From Chitinophaga sp. YR627 (GTDB lineage Bacteria; Bacteroidota; Bacteroidia; Chitinophagales; Chitinophagaceae): a stretch of 64,000 nt of DNA. This document shows positions 1-10,260 of this stretch, in pieces; position 1 is the stretch's first letter, and each line of letters begins with the position of its first letter. Location: the NCBI RefSeq assembly GCF_900114995.1, contig NZ_FOUX01000003.1, positions 186,001 through 250,000 of the forward strand. The letters run 5' to 3'. Made by a program: the position numbers and the translations under genes. The notes beneath the pieces were generated by a model. That model saw nothing but the letters and a program-made list of their open reading frames with translations. It had not been told where the DNA came from and ran no database searches.

Positions 1-3000
1 ACACCGATACCACTAATCACGCCAAGATCCAGCAGACCAGTTGTGGTACCCAAACCGATACGTACAGAGTCGCCGGCTTTCCCTTTGAAAGGGAATACGA
101 CATCCTGGTAGGCATATCCTAATGCACCAACTCCCAGACGGATAGTAGATGCGGTACCTGTATTATTATCTACTGCCAGCGTAGGATTTTGCGTACCACA
201 CAGCAGACAGGCCAGACCACCTGTGCCACTGCTCTGGGTCGTTGCACCACTACAGCTCAGTGGACCGTTGCCGGTAGCGCCATTCACGTCTACTTCCACA
301 GCAGTTCTTGTAATACTGATCAGACCATCAGTAGGAGACACGGCTTCTACATAATAGGTCTTATCCAGGAACAGGGGAGGAGTTGTCAGACTATTGCCGG
401 TATGAACAGGAGAACCTCCTTCTTTGGTTTCATACCAGTTGAAGATCACACCAGGGATGCTGGGGAGAGATGCATTCAGCGTAGCAGTCTGCCCTGCAGT
501 GATCGTAGCAGGACTAGGTGTTACTGTTACAGGCGTCATTGCAATCACCTCATAAATATACAGGCTGTTTTCAACCGCCAGCAGACTGCTGATATCTACC
601 TGTGCTGCGTCGAACGTCTTAGATACCGGTATCGCTACACGGAATTTATCGATACCTGCCGTTGTTTGCAGGAGATTTACCTTTAGGAGGGGGTTGTTCA
701 ATGTCTGCGGATCATTATTGCTGACATTGTTCAGGGAAGTGGTTATACGAATACTACCCAGCAGGGAAGCATCCGCCAGGAAACCTGGTTTGCTGCCAAG
801 TATCAGAATGATGCTATCACCACTGTGATAGATACCAGGGAAATTGATTTTCTGTCCTACAGTAGAAGCTATGCCCAGTGGCAATGACAGTCTGGACGCT
901 GTTGTGGAATCTCCATCAGCAGCAAATGCAGGATCTGTAATACTACAAAGTGCGCAGGCTACACCACCGGTGATAGGACCTGTCTGACCAGTACCATATG
1001 TCCACAGCGGACCAGTACCACCACCAATTGTTACCGGTACAGCTGTTCTTACGAGACTGGCTGTACCCGCAGGGTCTTCCGCTTCAACATAATATGTTGT
1101 GTTACGGATCAGTGCAGGCGTTGTGAAAGCGCCGGAACCGGTGAATACAGGTGATCCACCGGTAGGGGTGGTATACCAGTTATACGTAGGATTGGTGATC
1201 CGGATAGAAGGCGTTAATGTAACACCAGTATTATAAGGTGTTTTTGCCGGGTTAGGCAATACCGATACCGGGATCATTGCGGCCACTTCATATAATTTCA
1301 GTGAGCCGGATACGCCAACCAGTCCGCCGAAATCCACCTGTACCCCATCAAAGGTTTTGGTGGCCGGGATCGTAACACGGAATTTGCGGGCATTATTCAG
1401 ACCAGCGCCCAGCAACTGGACTTTTACAGTAGGTGCATCCAGTGTCACGGCGTCATTGTTGGAGACCGCCGGACCTGCGATGCTATTATTGAAGGTAGTA
1501 ACTCTTACTTTGGGCAGCACAACAGCCGCCAGGTTCTCAGTAGGTGCTTCCAGGAACAGGACAATACTATCGAGCGCCTGGTATACGCCCGGTAATTTAA
1601 CCAGCTGACCTACATAAGCTGCCAGTCCTAAAGGAACTGTAAGGGTAGATGCTGTGGCGGTATCACCATCAGCAGCAGCTTCCGGTGTGCTGATCGCACA
1701 GGCCGCACAGGCTACACCGCTGGTGAAAGGGCCATCCTCTTCCTGACCATAGCTCCAGATCGTACCAGGACCACCTGCTACTTTTACTGTTACAGGCGTA
1801 CGCACATAGCTGCTCAGATTATCTGCAGCGCTAAATGCTTCCGCATAGTAGGTAGTGGTACGGTTTAGCAGGGGAGTAGGGAAACTGTTGCCAGTTGCAA
1901 CAGGAGTACCGCCCGTAGGCGTAGTGTACCATCTGTATATAGGACCTGCAATACGGCCATCGGTAGTCGCAGAGAGGGTTACGCTGCTACCCGCCGTAAT
2001 CAGTGGAGCCGCAGGGCTTACTTTTACAGGTATGGTAGCTGCCGCCTCATAAATACGTAAAGAACCAAACGCACTGAATGCGGTGGTCAGACTTACCTGA
2101 GCGGCATCAAAATCTTTGGTGACAGGGATTGTCAGGCGCACTTTAGGCGAAGTACCGAGTCCGAGACCCAGTATATTCACACCAACAGTAGTGGCGCCCA
2201 GATTGATCATGTCATTATTGGCAACATCATTATTAAATGTCTGTATCTGAATAGCAGATAATGCACCGAGCGAAACAATCTGACCCGGGATATCTACATC
2301 CAATACAATCACATCACCGGCTTTATAGTCACCAGGGAATTTTAAGAGTTGTCCGACAGCAGTCAGTGCACCTACCGGCAGTTGCAGCATGGAAGCCGTA
2401 GTCGTATCTGCATCGACAGCGGCGGCAGGATTATCTACATAACAGAGCGCACAGGCAACGCCACCAGTTACTGGGCTTACCTGCTGGTCAGCATATGTCC
2501 AGATAGGACCTGCACCACCGCTCACGCGTACAGTAACAGGCGTACGTACCGGACTTACCAGCCCATCCAGTGGATTGGTGGCAGCCACATAATAGGTCGT
2601 ACTGCGTTTCAGTGGAGGTGTCGTAAAGCCTGCGCCATTAAACACGGCGGTACCACCTTCGGGAGTGGTATACCATGAATAGGTAGCGTTAGGAATTCTG
2701 ATAGAAGGAGAGAAGGTAACAGTACCACCGGAATTGATCGCCGGATTGGCGGGACTTACTGTTACCGGGATAAATGCGGCAGCTTCATATACACGAAGAG
2801 AAGTAAAGGTGCTTACCAGCGTTGATAAACTGATCTGTACTTCATCAAAAGCATGTGTAATGGGAGCTGTTACCCTGAATTTAGGTGTAGAACCAAGACC
2901 AAGACCCAGTAGGTCGAGACGGATCTGGGCACTATTCAGCGGCGTAGCGTCATTATTGGAAATGCCCCCATTAAAGGAGGTCACAGTAAGTGCGGAAAGT

Positions 3001-3473
3001 AACTGCTGGGAATAGATCTGGTCAGGTATTTCCAGGTCAAAGGCTACCTGGTCACCCACCTGATAACTGCCATTGAACTTTAGCTTTAGTCCAACCCCTC
3101 CGGCAGCGCCCACCGGCAGAACAAGTGTAGCTGCGGTATTGGGATTGGCGTCAATAGCATTAGCCCCATCGTCAACACGGCATAATGCACAGGCAACGCC
3201 GAAGGTGACAAAGGACTGGCTGCCGGCGTAGCTCCATAGTGGTCCATCGGCAGCGCCGGCATTACGCCAGGCATTTGGTAATAATGGCGCATAGGGGTGA
3301 TGCAATAGGTAATTGTCCAACCTGGAGATTGCGCCGTCTTTCACAACGGCTTTAGTTACGGGGAGCTTCTTATAGGAAGCCTTACCCACCGGTAACCCAA
3401 CCAGCCAGACCAGGCAAAAGAAAATAAGAATAAAAGCTCTTAACGGGCTTTTAGGAGTAGCTTTGAAATGCAT
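1..3473 (-). CDS. Giant secreted Ig-like/adhesin repeat protein, N-terminal part
   Basis: Open frame from an ATG at 3473 down to the left edge with no stop (1157 codons visible), so the C-terminus lies outside the window. Residues 1-32 have a basic start and a long hydrophobic stretch, consistent with a signal peptide. The rest is a tandem array of units of about 246-251 residues. Each begins with a Cys-rich motif (VACALC, or the variants VACAAC and LACLLC; motif DNA near 3190, 2452, 1708, 955 and 208). It continues through a jelly-roll-like stretch ending in YE-x-AAM/F and then an Ig-like module with a WYTTPEGG motif and TTYYVEA, as in the CHU_C-associated Ig family. Such proteins are usually type IX-secreted surface or gliding-associated adhesins; the sorting domain, if any, is outside the window. 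The Ig-like nature is clear; the adhesin role is inference. Confidence 0.85.
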   Translation of the reverse strand, partial: MHFKATPKSPLRAFILIFFCLVWLVGLPVGKASYKKLPVTKAVVKDGAISRLDNYLLHHPYAPLLPNAWRNAGAADGPLWSYAGSQSFVTFGVACALCRVDDGANAIDANPNTAATLVLPVGAAGGVGLKLKFNGSYQVGDQVAFDLEIPDQIYSQQLLSALTVTSFNGGISNNDATPLNSAQIRLDLLGLGLGSTPKFRVTAPITHAFDEVQISLSTLVSTFTSLRVYEAAAFIPVTVSPANPAINSGGTVTFSPSIRIPNATYSWYTTPEGGTAVFNGAGFTTPPLKRSTTYYVAATNPLDGLVSPVRTPVTVRVSGGAGPIWTYADQQVSPVTGGVACALCYVDNPAAAVDADTTTASMLQLPVGALTAVGQLLKFPGDYKAGDVIVLDVDIPGQIVSLGALSAIQIQTFNNDVANNDMINLGATTVGVNILGLGLGTSPKVRLTIPVTKDFDAAQVSLTTAFSAFGSLRIYEAAATIPVKVSPAAPLITAGSSVTLSATTDGRIAGPIYRWYTTPTGGTPVATGNSFPTPLLNRTTTYYAEAFSAADNLSSYVRTPVTVKVAGGPGTIWSYGQEEDGPFTSGVACAACAISTPEAAADGDTATASTLTVPLGLAAYVGQLVKLPGVYQALDSIVLFLEAPTENLAAVVLPKVRVTTFNNSIAGPAVSNNDAVTLDAPTVKVQLLGAGLNNARKFRVTIPATKTFDGVQVDFGGLVGVSGSLKLYEVAAMIPVSVLPNPAKTPYNTGVTLTPSIRITNPTYNWYTTPTGGSPVFTGSGAFTTPALIRNTTYYVEAEDPAGTASLVRTAVPVTIGGGTGPLWTYGTGQTGPITGGVACALCSITDPAFAADGDSTTASRLSLPLGIASTVGQKINFPGIYHSGDSIILILGSKPGFLADASLLGSIRITTSLNNVSNNDPQTLNNPLLKVNLLQTTAGIDKFRVAIPVSKTFDAAQVDISSLLAVENSLYIYEVIAMTPVTVTPSPATITAGQTATLNASLPSIPGVIFNWYETKEGGSPVHTGNSLTTPPLFLDKTYYVEAVSPTDGLISITRTAVEVDVNGATGNGPLSCSGATTQSSGTGGLACLLCGTQNPTLAVDNNTGTASTIRLGVGALGYAYQDVVFPFKGKAGDSVRIGLGTTTGLLDLGVISGIG

Positions 3474-4149
3474 AGCAATCAATTGGTTCGGGTTATAAAG
3501 CGTGTATGTTTTTCACGGTTTGAAATACAGTTTCTCGTACCACGGATTCTGGTCATATACTCTTTAGGGGCAGGCTATGAAACTTGGGGATAAGGATAAG
3601 GGAGCTACCAGGGCTGATTTAATAAATGCATGAACACGTAGGTGGTCCTTATACAGTTGTTTTTGTTAAAAAAATGTAAAACAACAAAGCGAAAGTATGT
3701 AGGGGCTACGATTTAAAGGGAGTTCTTTTTATTCAGTATATAAAATACTGTTCATTTCGTTCATTCATTAGTTTATGAACGTTCATTTTCATTCAAAAGC
3801 TTTTTGTAATGGAAAATATTACTATGATAAGGGAGTTATCGGATAGGGAAGAGGTTCATTATCAAACGATAGATCATGCAAAAAATTGCCTTGTTATGAC
3901 TACTCATTATTTATACCGGGGTAGTCCTTTCTATTACAGACCCCTAAATAGATAAGCAGTACTAATCAAAATAAAAAAGCATTCTTCCCTGATAACAGGC
4001 TATTTCACTTTGACAAGCCGTGCCAGAAACAATTAACCTTCAGATAGTTAATTAATTATCAGTTGATATCACATTGCGTTCATTTTAATCTGTTTTGTTC
4101 ATTTTATCCATTTTTTATACAAATAAATCTGAACTAAAAATGGATACGT
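3474..4149. other. Intergenic region, 676 bp, between divergent genes
   Basis: AT-rich stretch separating the minus-strand repeat protein from the plus-strand NACHT gene. It should carry both promoters. I see several GTTCATT/TTCATTT-type short motifs around 3740-3800 and 4075-4110, but no convincing ORF, RNA gene or strong hairpin. Confidence 0.6.
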
Positions 4150-6786
4150 ATGTTTACTTTCGAGAACCGAAATCCATTTACTCAAAATCCATTTTCTTGT
4201 CCCCGTATGATAGATCTCTCCTATGACTTTATCATAACTCTGCAAAATGAAGTATCAAGAAAGTTCGGCGCTGACACGATTACGCCCAGCGATTGCAAAA
4301 GACTCTCTGATCTCATTAGGGATGAAACTACCAAGGCCGTCAGCGAGACCACTCTGAAAAGGGTATTCGGTTTTGCAACGACCAAGCATAGTTTTTCACG
4401 TTATACGCTAAATACCTTAGCGCAATATTGTAATTACCGTGACTGGGACGATTTCCAGGCGCAGCACTATGTGCAGACCGATGGTAATGAACTGAACGAC
4501 AGCAAATGGCTGGACCTTAAAAATAAGGCCGTCACCATCTCCCACTATACGATCCTTACACTGAAAAACAGATCAGGTATTCCTTTCGCCCTCACGGTAC
4601 CAAGGCCTTCCTGCTTTGCCCATATCGAACGTTTCCTGGAAAGCGACTATGCCGCCACCGCGCTGATCGCACCTTCCGGCTGGGGCAAGTCAGTTACCCT
4701 CGTACATATGGCAGAACACTTCTGGTTCAGTAAAGACGCCAAGTATAAAAAAGATATCTGCTGGTTCATTCACGCACACGCTGCCGGTAGCCTCCTCCTG
4801 AGAGGATTCTCACTGGCCACCTGGCTGGATAACCAGCTGAACCTGGGCACAGGAGAGAACTTTCGCGAATACTTCGCCAGTCATTTTGATAAAATAAGGG
4901 GAAGGCTGATCTTAATTATTGACGGATTTGACGAGATCGCAGTAGCTGGTGATAAACTCAAACTACTTTATACCAAACTGGAGGAATTCGTCTATTCGAA
5001 CGATCTGTTCCCCTGGGTGAAAGTGATCCTGTCTATCCGCAGCAGTACCTGGTCAGATATTTTCCAACACTCCTTACAATACCCTGCCTTCCGCAGATAC
5101 TGGTACCTCGGTCCCGAAATGGACGAAGAAACCAGTATCAATGTACCCTACCTGACGGAACAGGAAGTCAAGTCTGTATTATATAATCACCGTATCGATC
5201 CGGCTACCGTGCGGACCTTTAGTGAGGGATTTCTCCAGAAACTGCGGTATCCTTATTATCTCCAGCTGTTCTGTCAGTTGAATACCGGCCCCGGACAAAC
5301 GTTTGTCAATGAACATCTCAGCCTGTTCGAGATGATCTCCAGGTTTGTACAGATCAAGGTATTCAATTCCCCCACCAATACCTTCAAGGTCAAGATCATA
5401 GAAAAGCTTTTGTGGTTGCTCGACCTGGGTAAAGCGGGACAGTATACAGATAAAAATCTGCTGCTCAACAAAAACGCCGATCTGTTCCCCGCCTATAAGG
5501 AATTACTCGCTGATAATATACTGGTAGAGGAAAATCTGAGTCAGGAAGTCATGTTCCTGGTGAAAGTGCGGTTTGCCCACCAGTTCCTGCTGGAATATTT
5601 TGCCGCAATGCATTATATCAAACACGCCAATGACGTGATCGATGATAATATGCTGCAAAAGATCAATAAGCAACTGCCTGCATCTTCCTACAGGGTGGGG
5701 GTGTTCAAATGGATCGTACGGTACGCTATTAATAATGCACAACTGGAAGGTATTCACAAAATATTCTATCTGCCGCTAAGCATGATGGAAAAGTCTTATC
5801 TCCTGGAATACCTCGCCGTCCACTATCAGCATGAAGGAGAAAAACAGATGCAGCTCAGCGCCGTATTCCCACAAGGATACTTCCGCAAGAATCCGCTGAG
5901 CCGTATCATTAATGATAACTTCCTGCACTTTGGCAAAAAACGGGTGCTGACTGCCCTGCTCGATCTCTCAGAAGTAGCAGAAGATAAACTCAAGATCCGT
6001 AGTATGCTCTTCACCATGTCCATGCTTCAGCTGGATGCAGAGCATTGTGAGATGGAACTGAACAGTATCAAGAAACTGATCCCCCGCGATACAATAGATG
6101 ATGAAATATGGGTATCACCCTATGACCTCTATCTGTTCATCTACGAATACATGAAATTCGGCATCATCAACGAAAGTATTAAAGACAAAATATATAATTA
6201 CCCCCGCTACCTGACCGGCAGCACACGCCATGCACCTACGGTCGCACAGGAAATGGTATTCCGGATGAGTGGTCTGGCTTTTGCCATGCTGACAGATTAC
6301 TCCCATATGTTCAATTATACCAAACGGATATTTGAATGTTATCCATCACTGGCACTCCAACGCACAAATCCGTTAAGATTGTCATTATTGTGCTGGCAGG
6401 CATATGCACACCTGGGACTTAACAACCTTCCCATGGCCAGCAAAATATGCCAGCATACCGATAAACTGATACGTAATTATTCCTTCGACTTTACCAACGG
6501 ACGCCATATTGAAGTGTTACAGAAACTGATCATGGCTGAAGTGTATTACGAGGAAAATGAACTGAACAGGGCTATTCGAACAGCAGAAACTGCTATTGAA
6601 ATTTCACAGAAAATGGATTTCAAACTGTTATTGCTGGCTGGTTATAAACTGCTCAGTAAAATGTATCCACAGGCCCGTTTTGAAAAACAATATAATCAGG
6701 CACAACAACAGATAACGCTAATCAATAAAAGCACCTCATTTAAGCACTTCGACAGGATCCTAACCACTGCCGCCAAAACTAACTAA
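4150..6786 (+). CDS. NACHT-type STAND NTPase with N-terminal helical domain and C-terminal helical repeats
   Basis: 878 residues. Residues about 20-107 form a helical domain of a type seen at the front of other Bacteroidota proteins (SETTLKRVFGF, YTLNTLAQY, DWDDF). Walker A is APSGWGKS (174-181) and Walker B is LILIIDGFDEI (253-263), the hhhDxxDE form typical of NACHT. A sensor-like SIRSSTW follows near 300, and the motif RFAHQFLLEYFAA near 480 matches the NACHT winged-helix hallmark F-H-x3-EYFAA. The remaining 380 residues look like TPR-like helices and may be the sensor. NACHT proteins in bacteria include anti-phage sensors (bNACHT) and signalling regulators; no nuclease or protease effector is recognised here. 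A second in-frame ATG at 4207 (Met20), directly before the conserved domain, is an equally good start. The next gene is 112 bp downstream. Confidence 0.8.
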   Translation: MFTFENRNPFTQNPFSCPRMIDLSYDFIITLQNEVSRKFGADTITPSDCKRLSDLIRDETTKAVSETTLKRVFGFATTKHSFSRYTLNTLAQYCNYRDWDDFQAQHYVQTDGNELNDSKWLDLKNKAVTISHYTILTLKNRSGIPFALTVPRPSCFAHIERFLESDYAATALIAPSGWGKSVTLVHMAEHFWFSKDAKYKKDICWFIHAHAAGSLLLRGFSLATWLDNQLNLGTGENFREYFASHFDKIRGRLILIIDGFDEIAVAGDKLKLLYTKLEEFVYSNDLFPWVKVILSIRSSTWSDIFQHSLQYPAFRRYWYLGPEMDEETSINVPYLTEQEVKSVLYNHRIDPATVRTFSEGFLQKLRYPYYLQLFCQLNTGPGQTFVNEHLSLFEMISRFVQIKVFNSPTNTFKVKIIEKLLWLLDLGKAGQYTDKNLLLNKNADLFPAYKELLADNILVEENLSQEVMFLVKVRFAHQFLLEYFAAMHYIKHANDVIDDNMLQKINKQLPASSYRVGVFKWIVRYAINNAQLEGIHKIFYLPLSMMEKSYLLEYLAVHYQHEGEKQMQLSAVFPQGYFRKNPLSRIINDNFLHFGKKRVLTALLDLSEVAEDKLKIRSMLFTMSMLQLDAEHCEMELNSIKKLIPRDTIDDEIWVSPYDLYLFIYEYMKFGIINESIKDKIYNYPRYLTGSTRHAPTVAQEMVFRMSGLAFAMLTDYSHMFNYTKRIFECYPSLALQRTNPLRLSLLCWQAYAHLGLNNLPMASKICQHTDKLIRNYSFDFTNGRHIEVLQKLIMAEVYYEENELNRAIRTAETAIEISQKMDFKLLLLAGYKLLSKMYPQARFEKQYNQAQQQITLINKSTSFKHFDRILTTAAKTN

Positions 6787-6873
6787 TTAGCTACCAATAC
6801 ATTAAAAGAAAAAATTCAGAGAAAAAAAGATCATTTCCGATCGTATTTGCAAATTTTTAGAAGTCTTCTGGCA

Positions 6874-6881
6874 TAATTTTG
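6874..6881 (+). promoter_or_regulatory. -7 element of Bacteroidota-type promoter
   Basis: TAATTTTG fits the TAnnTTTG consensus and lies 18 bp before the ATG at 6899. A TTTG at 6846-6849 could be the -33 element, although the spacing (24 bp) is longer than the usual 19-21. Confidence 0.4.
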
Positions 6882-6898
6882 CGTTATTGCATACCATA

Positions 6899-7807
6899 AT
6901 GGCTATTGATGAAAGCAAATACACTACATTCCAACGATTTCTGCTCAATTTACTGAGCCTGCTTACTATTATACCATTAGCTCCCTATCTGAACCGCTTT
7001 ATTCCTCCGCTGGTCATCAATGGCTGGCACATGGATATGGTCGTCGCGGTACTGATCACAGTTCTCTTTGCACGTCTGCTTATCTGGTTATTCCGACCAT
7101 TGATCATTCCCGCTTTTTTCCTGGTATGCACTATCTTTTGCATCAACTATTTCAACGACAATTATTCGTTCAACAATGTGTTGAATGACTATATGGGAAT
7201 GGTACAGGGAAACTGGGGCGCCAAGAATAACAAACAATTTGATATCCTCAGCCTTTACCCAAGAAAGGTAGAAACCTACCGGGATAAAACCGTGCGCGGT
7301 ATCCGGGATAAGGTGAATTATAAAGACTCTCTTGTCAGAAACTTCTCTGTGGCACATTCACTGGAAGATTTTGATGAATACTTTCCCAAGTATGGAAAAA
7401 TCTCGCGTTACCTCGCATTGTTTCATTATCTGAACCGCCATTTCAAATATGTACCGGACACTCACCGTGACGAATACTTTGCAACACCCATGGAAACCAT
7501 CCAGAACGGACTGGGAGGGGATTGTGACGACCATTCCATTCTGATGGCGTCTTGCCTGCAATCCATCGGTGCACGCTGCCGTATCGTACTGATACAGGGA
7601 CATGCTTATCCGGAACTTTATTGCGGCAGCAAAGAGGAGTTTGAGATCATCAAACAGGCTATTGTTACGTTATTTCCTAATCCGCCGATAAAAGAAATCC
7701 ACTACCACGAAATGAAAGGCGAATATTGGATAAACCTTGACTACACGGCACGCCACCCCGGTGGTAAGTACATGAACGACAAGGTTTATGCATTGATTGA
7801 ATTATGA
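6899..7807 (+). CDS. Transglutaminase-like membrane protein
   Basis: About 302 residues. The ATG at 6899 is preferred over an in-frame TTG at 6887. Two or three hydrophobic segments occupy roughly residues 15-95 (around LLSLLTIIPLAPYL, VVAVLITVLFARLLIWLF and LIIPAFFLVCTIF). The C-terminal half has a transglutaminase-like core: a GGDCDDHS motif with the catalytic Cys around residue 205, followed by LIQGHAYPE (His) and the segment EYWINLDYTARHPGG, which may supply the Asp. The domain probably faces the periplasm. Substrate unknown. The ClC channel gene begins 18 bp downstream, so the two are probably co-transcribed. Confidence 0.75.
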   Translation: MAIDESKYTTFQRFLLNLLSLLTIIPLAPYLNRFIPPLVINGWHMDMVVAVLITVLFARLLIWLFRPLIIPAFFLVCTIFCINYFNDNYSFNNVLNDYMGMVQGNWGAKNNKQFDILSLYPRKVETYRDKTVRGIRDKVNYKDSLVRNFSVAHSLEDFDEYFPKYGKISRYLALFHYLNRHFKYVPDTHRDEYFATPMETIQNGLGGDCDDHSILMASCLQSIGARCRIVLIQGHAYPELYCGSKEEFEIIKQAIVTLFPNPPIKEIHYHEMKGEYWINLDYTARHPGGKYMNDKVYALIEL

Positions 7808-7825
7808 CATTAGAATGAATTTGCC

Positions 7826-9670
7826 ATGAGCCAAATCAAAACAATCAGACGTTATCACTCATTTTTCAGGTTTAAACGGGATTTTGAACGTTACAGCTTA
7901 AGGAAAGTAAGGAGTTACGAAATTATTATTCACTGGCTGCACAAAGTTTTAAGCAGAAGCCAGTTCCTGATCCTCTCAGGTATTCTTGTAGGGCTGGTCG
8001 CCGGTATGGCGGGTGTAGTGCTGAAAGTATTGGTGCACTATATCCACTACTTTATCACCTACAGGGTGCATTTCAGCACACAGGTCATCTTCTATGCGTT
8101 ATTCCCATTTCTGGGGATAATGCTGACAACCATATTAGTGCTGTGGGTCTTTAAAGGACAATCCAGAAAAGGGATCGGGCTTATTCTCCATGAAATAGCG
8201 CAGAACTCCAGTAAAATCCCATCTGTAAAAATGTATTCTCAGATCCTGCAAAGCGCCATTACCGTCGGACTAGGTGGTTCTGCGGGCCTGGAAAGCCCTA
8301 TTGCAGTAACCGGTGCGGCGATCGGCAGTAATTATGCATCAAACTATAATCTTGGATATAAGGAAAGAACGTTGTTACTCGCAGCCGGTGCCACTGCCGG
8401 TATAGCAGCCTCTTTCAATGCCCCGATAGCAGGAGTAATGTTCGCCTTTGAAATATTACTCACCGGCGTTGTATTCTCTGATTTCATTCCGCTCATCCTG
8501 GCAGCAATATGCGGCAGTTTATTATCAAAAGTCATTTTGCAGGAAGAGGTGTTGTTTCACTTTGAAACAAGACAGCCTTTTAACTATCATAATGTTCCAT
8601 TTTATATTGCGTTAGGTTTATTATCTGCATTATACGCCCGTTACTATATTGTGATATCGCAGCGTGTCGAACATTTTATGGCTAAACTGAACTGGCCGGC
8701 GCTCCGGAAAGCTATACTGGGAGGGCTGATCGTATCCCTGCTATGCGTGCTGATGCCACCGCTATTTGGAGAAGGTTATTCCAGTCTGAAACTACTCACC
8801 GGAGGTTTCTCAGATGAAATCATCCAAAACAGTTTCTTCCGGTATTTCCCTGAAAAGAGCTGGATATTACTGGCATTCACCGGCTTCACCTGTCTGTTGA
8901 AAGTATTTGCCACCAGCTTTACTATTCAGGGTGGAGGGAATGGTGGTAATTTTGCACCGTCCCTGTTTGCAGGTGGCTTCCTCGGCTACTTCTTTGCGCT
9001 CCTATGCACTAATTTCGGATTTCAGGATGTCCCTTTTGCCAACCTTGTCCTTGTAGGCATGGCCGGTGTAATGAGCGGTGTGATGTATGCACCGCTGACA
9101 GCTATTTTCCTCATCGCAGAATCCAGTTTTGGATATGACCTGTTCATTCCACTCATGATTGTGGCTACCATATCTTTTGTAGTGGCCAAATGGTTCTCTG
9201 CGATCTCACCCGAATTGAAGCATCTGGCAGAAGAAGGAAAGATCTTTACCAAAGCACATGACAGAAATATCCTTTCTCTCTTAAAACTGGAGACGCTGAT
9301 AGAAAAAGATGTCCAGACAATTGCAGCTGATCAGAAGCTACGGGATCTCATTGAACTGATAAAGGAAGGACACCGCAATATGATCGGCGTTGTCAATGCA
9401 ACAGGAGGACTGGATGGCATCATCACACTGGATGATATCCGCCCGATCATGTTCAATGCATCCCTGTATGATATTACCACCGTCAGTCAGTTTATGAAGC
9501 CACCACCGGTGACCGTCCAGTTACAGGATAATGTTGCCGATGTAATTAATAAATTTGAAGAAGTACATACATGGAACCTGCCGGTATTGGATGATAATAA
9601 ACTGGTAGGCTTCGTCTCAAAATCAGGTATACTTAATCAGTACAGACTATTATTGCAGGAATACTCCTGA
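7826..9670 (+). CDS. ClC-family chloride channel/transporter with C-terminal CBS domain pair
   Basis: 614 residues with about 10 or more membrane helices. Selectivity-filter signatures are recognisable: GGSAGLESP (the GxEGP equivalent, keeping the gating Glu) around residue 155, and GGGNGGNFAPS (the GxFxP equivalent) around 375. The last 120 residues contain two CBS modules (MIGVVNATGGLDGIITLDD, and MKPPPVTVQ followed by WNLPVLDDNKLVGFVS). It sits in the inner membrane and moves chloride, either as a channel or as a proton antiporter. It follows the transglutaminase-like gene closely and precedes the Kef pair by 40 bp, so the stretch 6899-12135 may be one ion-homeostasis operon. Confidence 0.9.
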   Translation: MSQIKTIRRYHSFFRFKRDFERYSLRKVRSYEIIIHWLHKVLSRSQFLILSGILVGLVAGMAGVVLKVLVHYIHYFITYRVHFSTQVIFYALFPFLGIMLTTILVLWVFKGQSRKGIGLILHEIAQNSSKIPSVKMYSQILQSAITVGLGGSAGLESPIAVTGAAIGSNYASNYNLGYKERTLLLAAGATAGIAASFNAPIAGVMFAFEILLTGVVFSDFIPLILAAICGSLLSKVILQEEVLFHFETRQPFNYHNVPFYIALGLLSALYARYYIVISQRVEHFMAKLNWPALRKAILGGLIVSLLCVLMPPLFGEGYSSLKLLTGGFSDEIIQNSFFRYFPEKSWILLAFTGFTCLLKVFATSFTIQGGGNGGNFAPSLFAGGFLGYFFALLCTNFGFQDVPFANLVLVGMAGVMSGVMYAPLTAIFLIAESSFGYDLFIPLMIVATISFVVAKWFSAISPELKHLAEEGKIFTKAHDRNILSLLKLETLIEKDVQTIAADQKLRDLIELIKEGHRNMIGVVNATGGLDGIITLDDIRPIMFNASLYDITTVSQFMKPPPVTVQLQDNVADVINKFEEVHTWNLPVLDDNKLVGFVSKSGILNQYRLLLQEYS

Positions 9671-9710
9671 TCAGTTAGTCCGCAAAAACCAACGATACTT
9701 AATCTGATCT

Positions 9711-10259
9711 ATGGCCAAAATTCTGATCTTATTTGCACATCCTGCATTCGAGAAGTCAAGGGTACATGCACAACTCGTGCGTGCTATCCGGGGTATGCAG
9801 GGAATTACGCTGCATGATCTTTATGAAATATATCCGGACCTTAATATAGATGTAAGACACGAGCAATCGTTACTCTTACAGCATGATATCATATTGTTTC
9901 AACACCCGTTTTACTGGTACAGCGCTCCGGCGATGATCAAACAATGGATGGACCTTGTACTGGAACATGGCTGGGCTTATGGCCATACAGGAAATGCACT
10001 GAGGGGTAAGATAGCAGGAAACGTAATTTCTGCCGGTTCCCAGGAAACGGCCTATCATAAGGAAGGCTGGCACAGACATTCTGTGAATGATTTCCTGTTG
10101 CCTTTCAAACAGACGGCTGCTCTTTGCAACATGCAATACCTGGATCCGTTCGTGGTCTATGGCACACATAAGTTAAGCCATCAGGAGATCAGCGAAGCTG
10201 CTATCAGCTACAGACAAATGCTGGAAAATTTACGGGACGGACAATTAAAACTTCAATGA
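9711..10259 (+). CDS. KefF/KefG-like NAD(P)H-dependent flavin oxidoreductase
   Basis: 182 residues, the size of KefG (about 183). Flavodoxin-like start AKILILFAHPAFEKSRVH, then the conserved FQHPFYWYSAPAMIKQWMD block and GNVISAGSQ. These ancillary proteins bind FMN and NAD(P)H and are needed for full activity of the glutathione-gated KefB/KefC antiporters. The gene ends one base before the antiporter ATG at 10261, which supports that pairing. Confidence 0.9.
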   Translation: MAKILILFAHPAFEKSRVHAQLVRAIRGMQGITLHDLYEIYPDLNIDVRHEQSLLLQHDIILFQHPFYWYSAPAMIKQWMDLVLEHGWAYGHTGNALRGKIAGNVISAGSQETAYHKEGWHRHSVNDFLLPFKQTAALCNMQYLDPFVVYGTHKLSHQEISEAAISYRQMLENLRDGQLKLQ

Positions 10260-10260
10260 C

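Noticed and set aside
6887..6898. TTG start for the transglutaminase-like gene
   Set aside because: An ATG four codons later (6899) is better and lies at a suitable distance from the -7 element.
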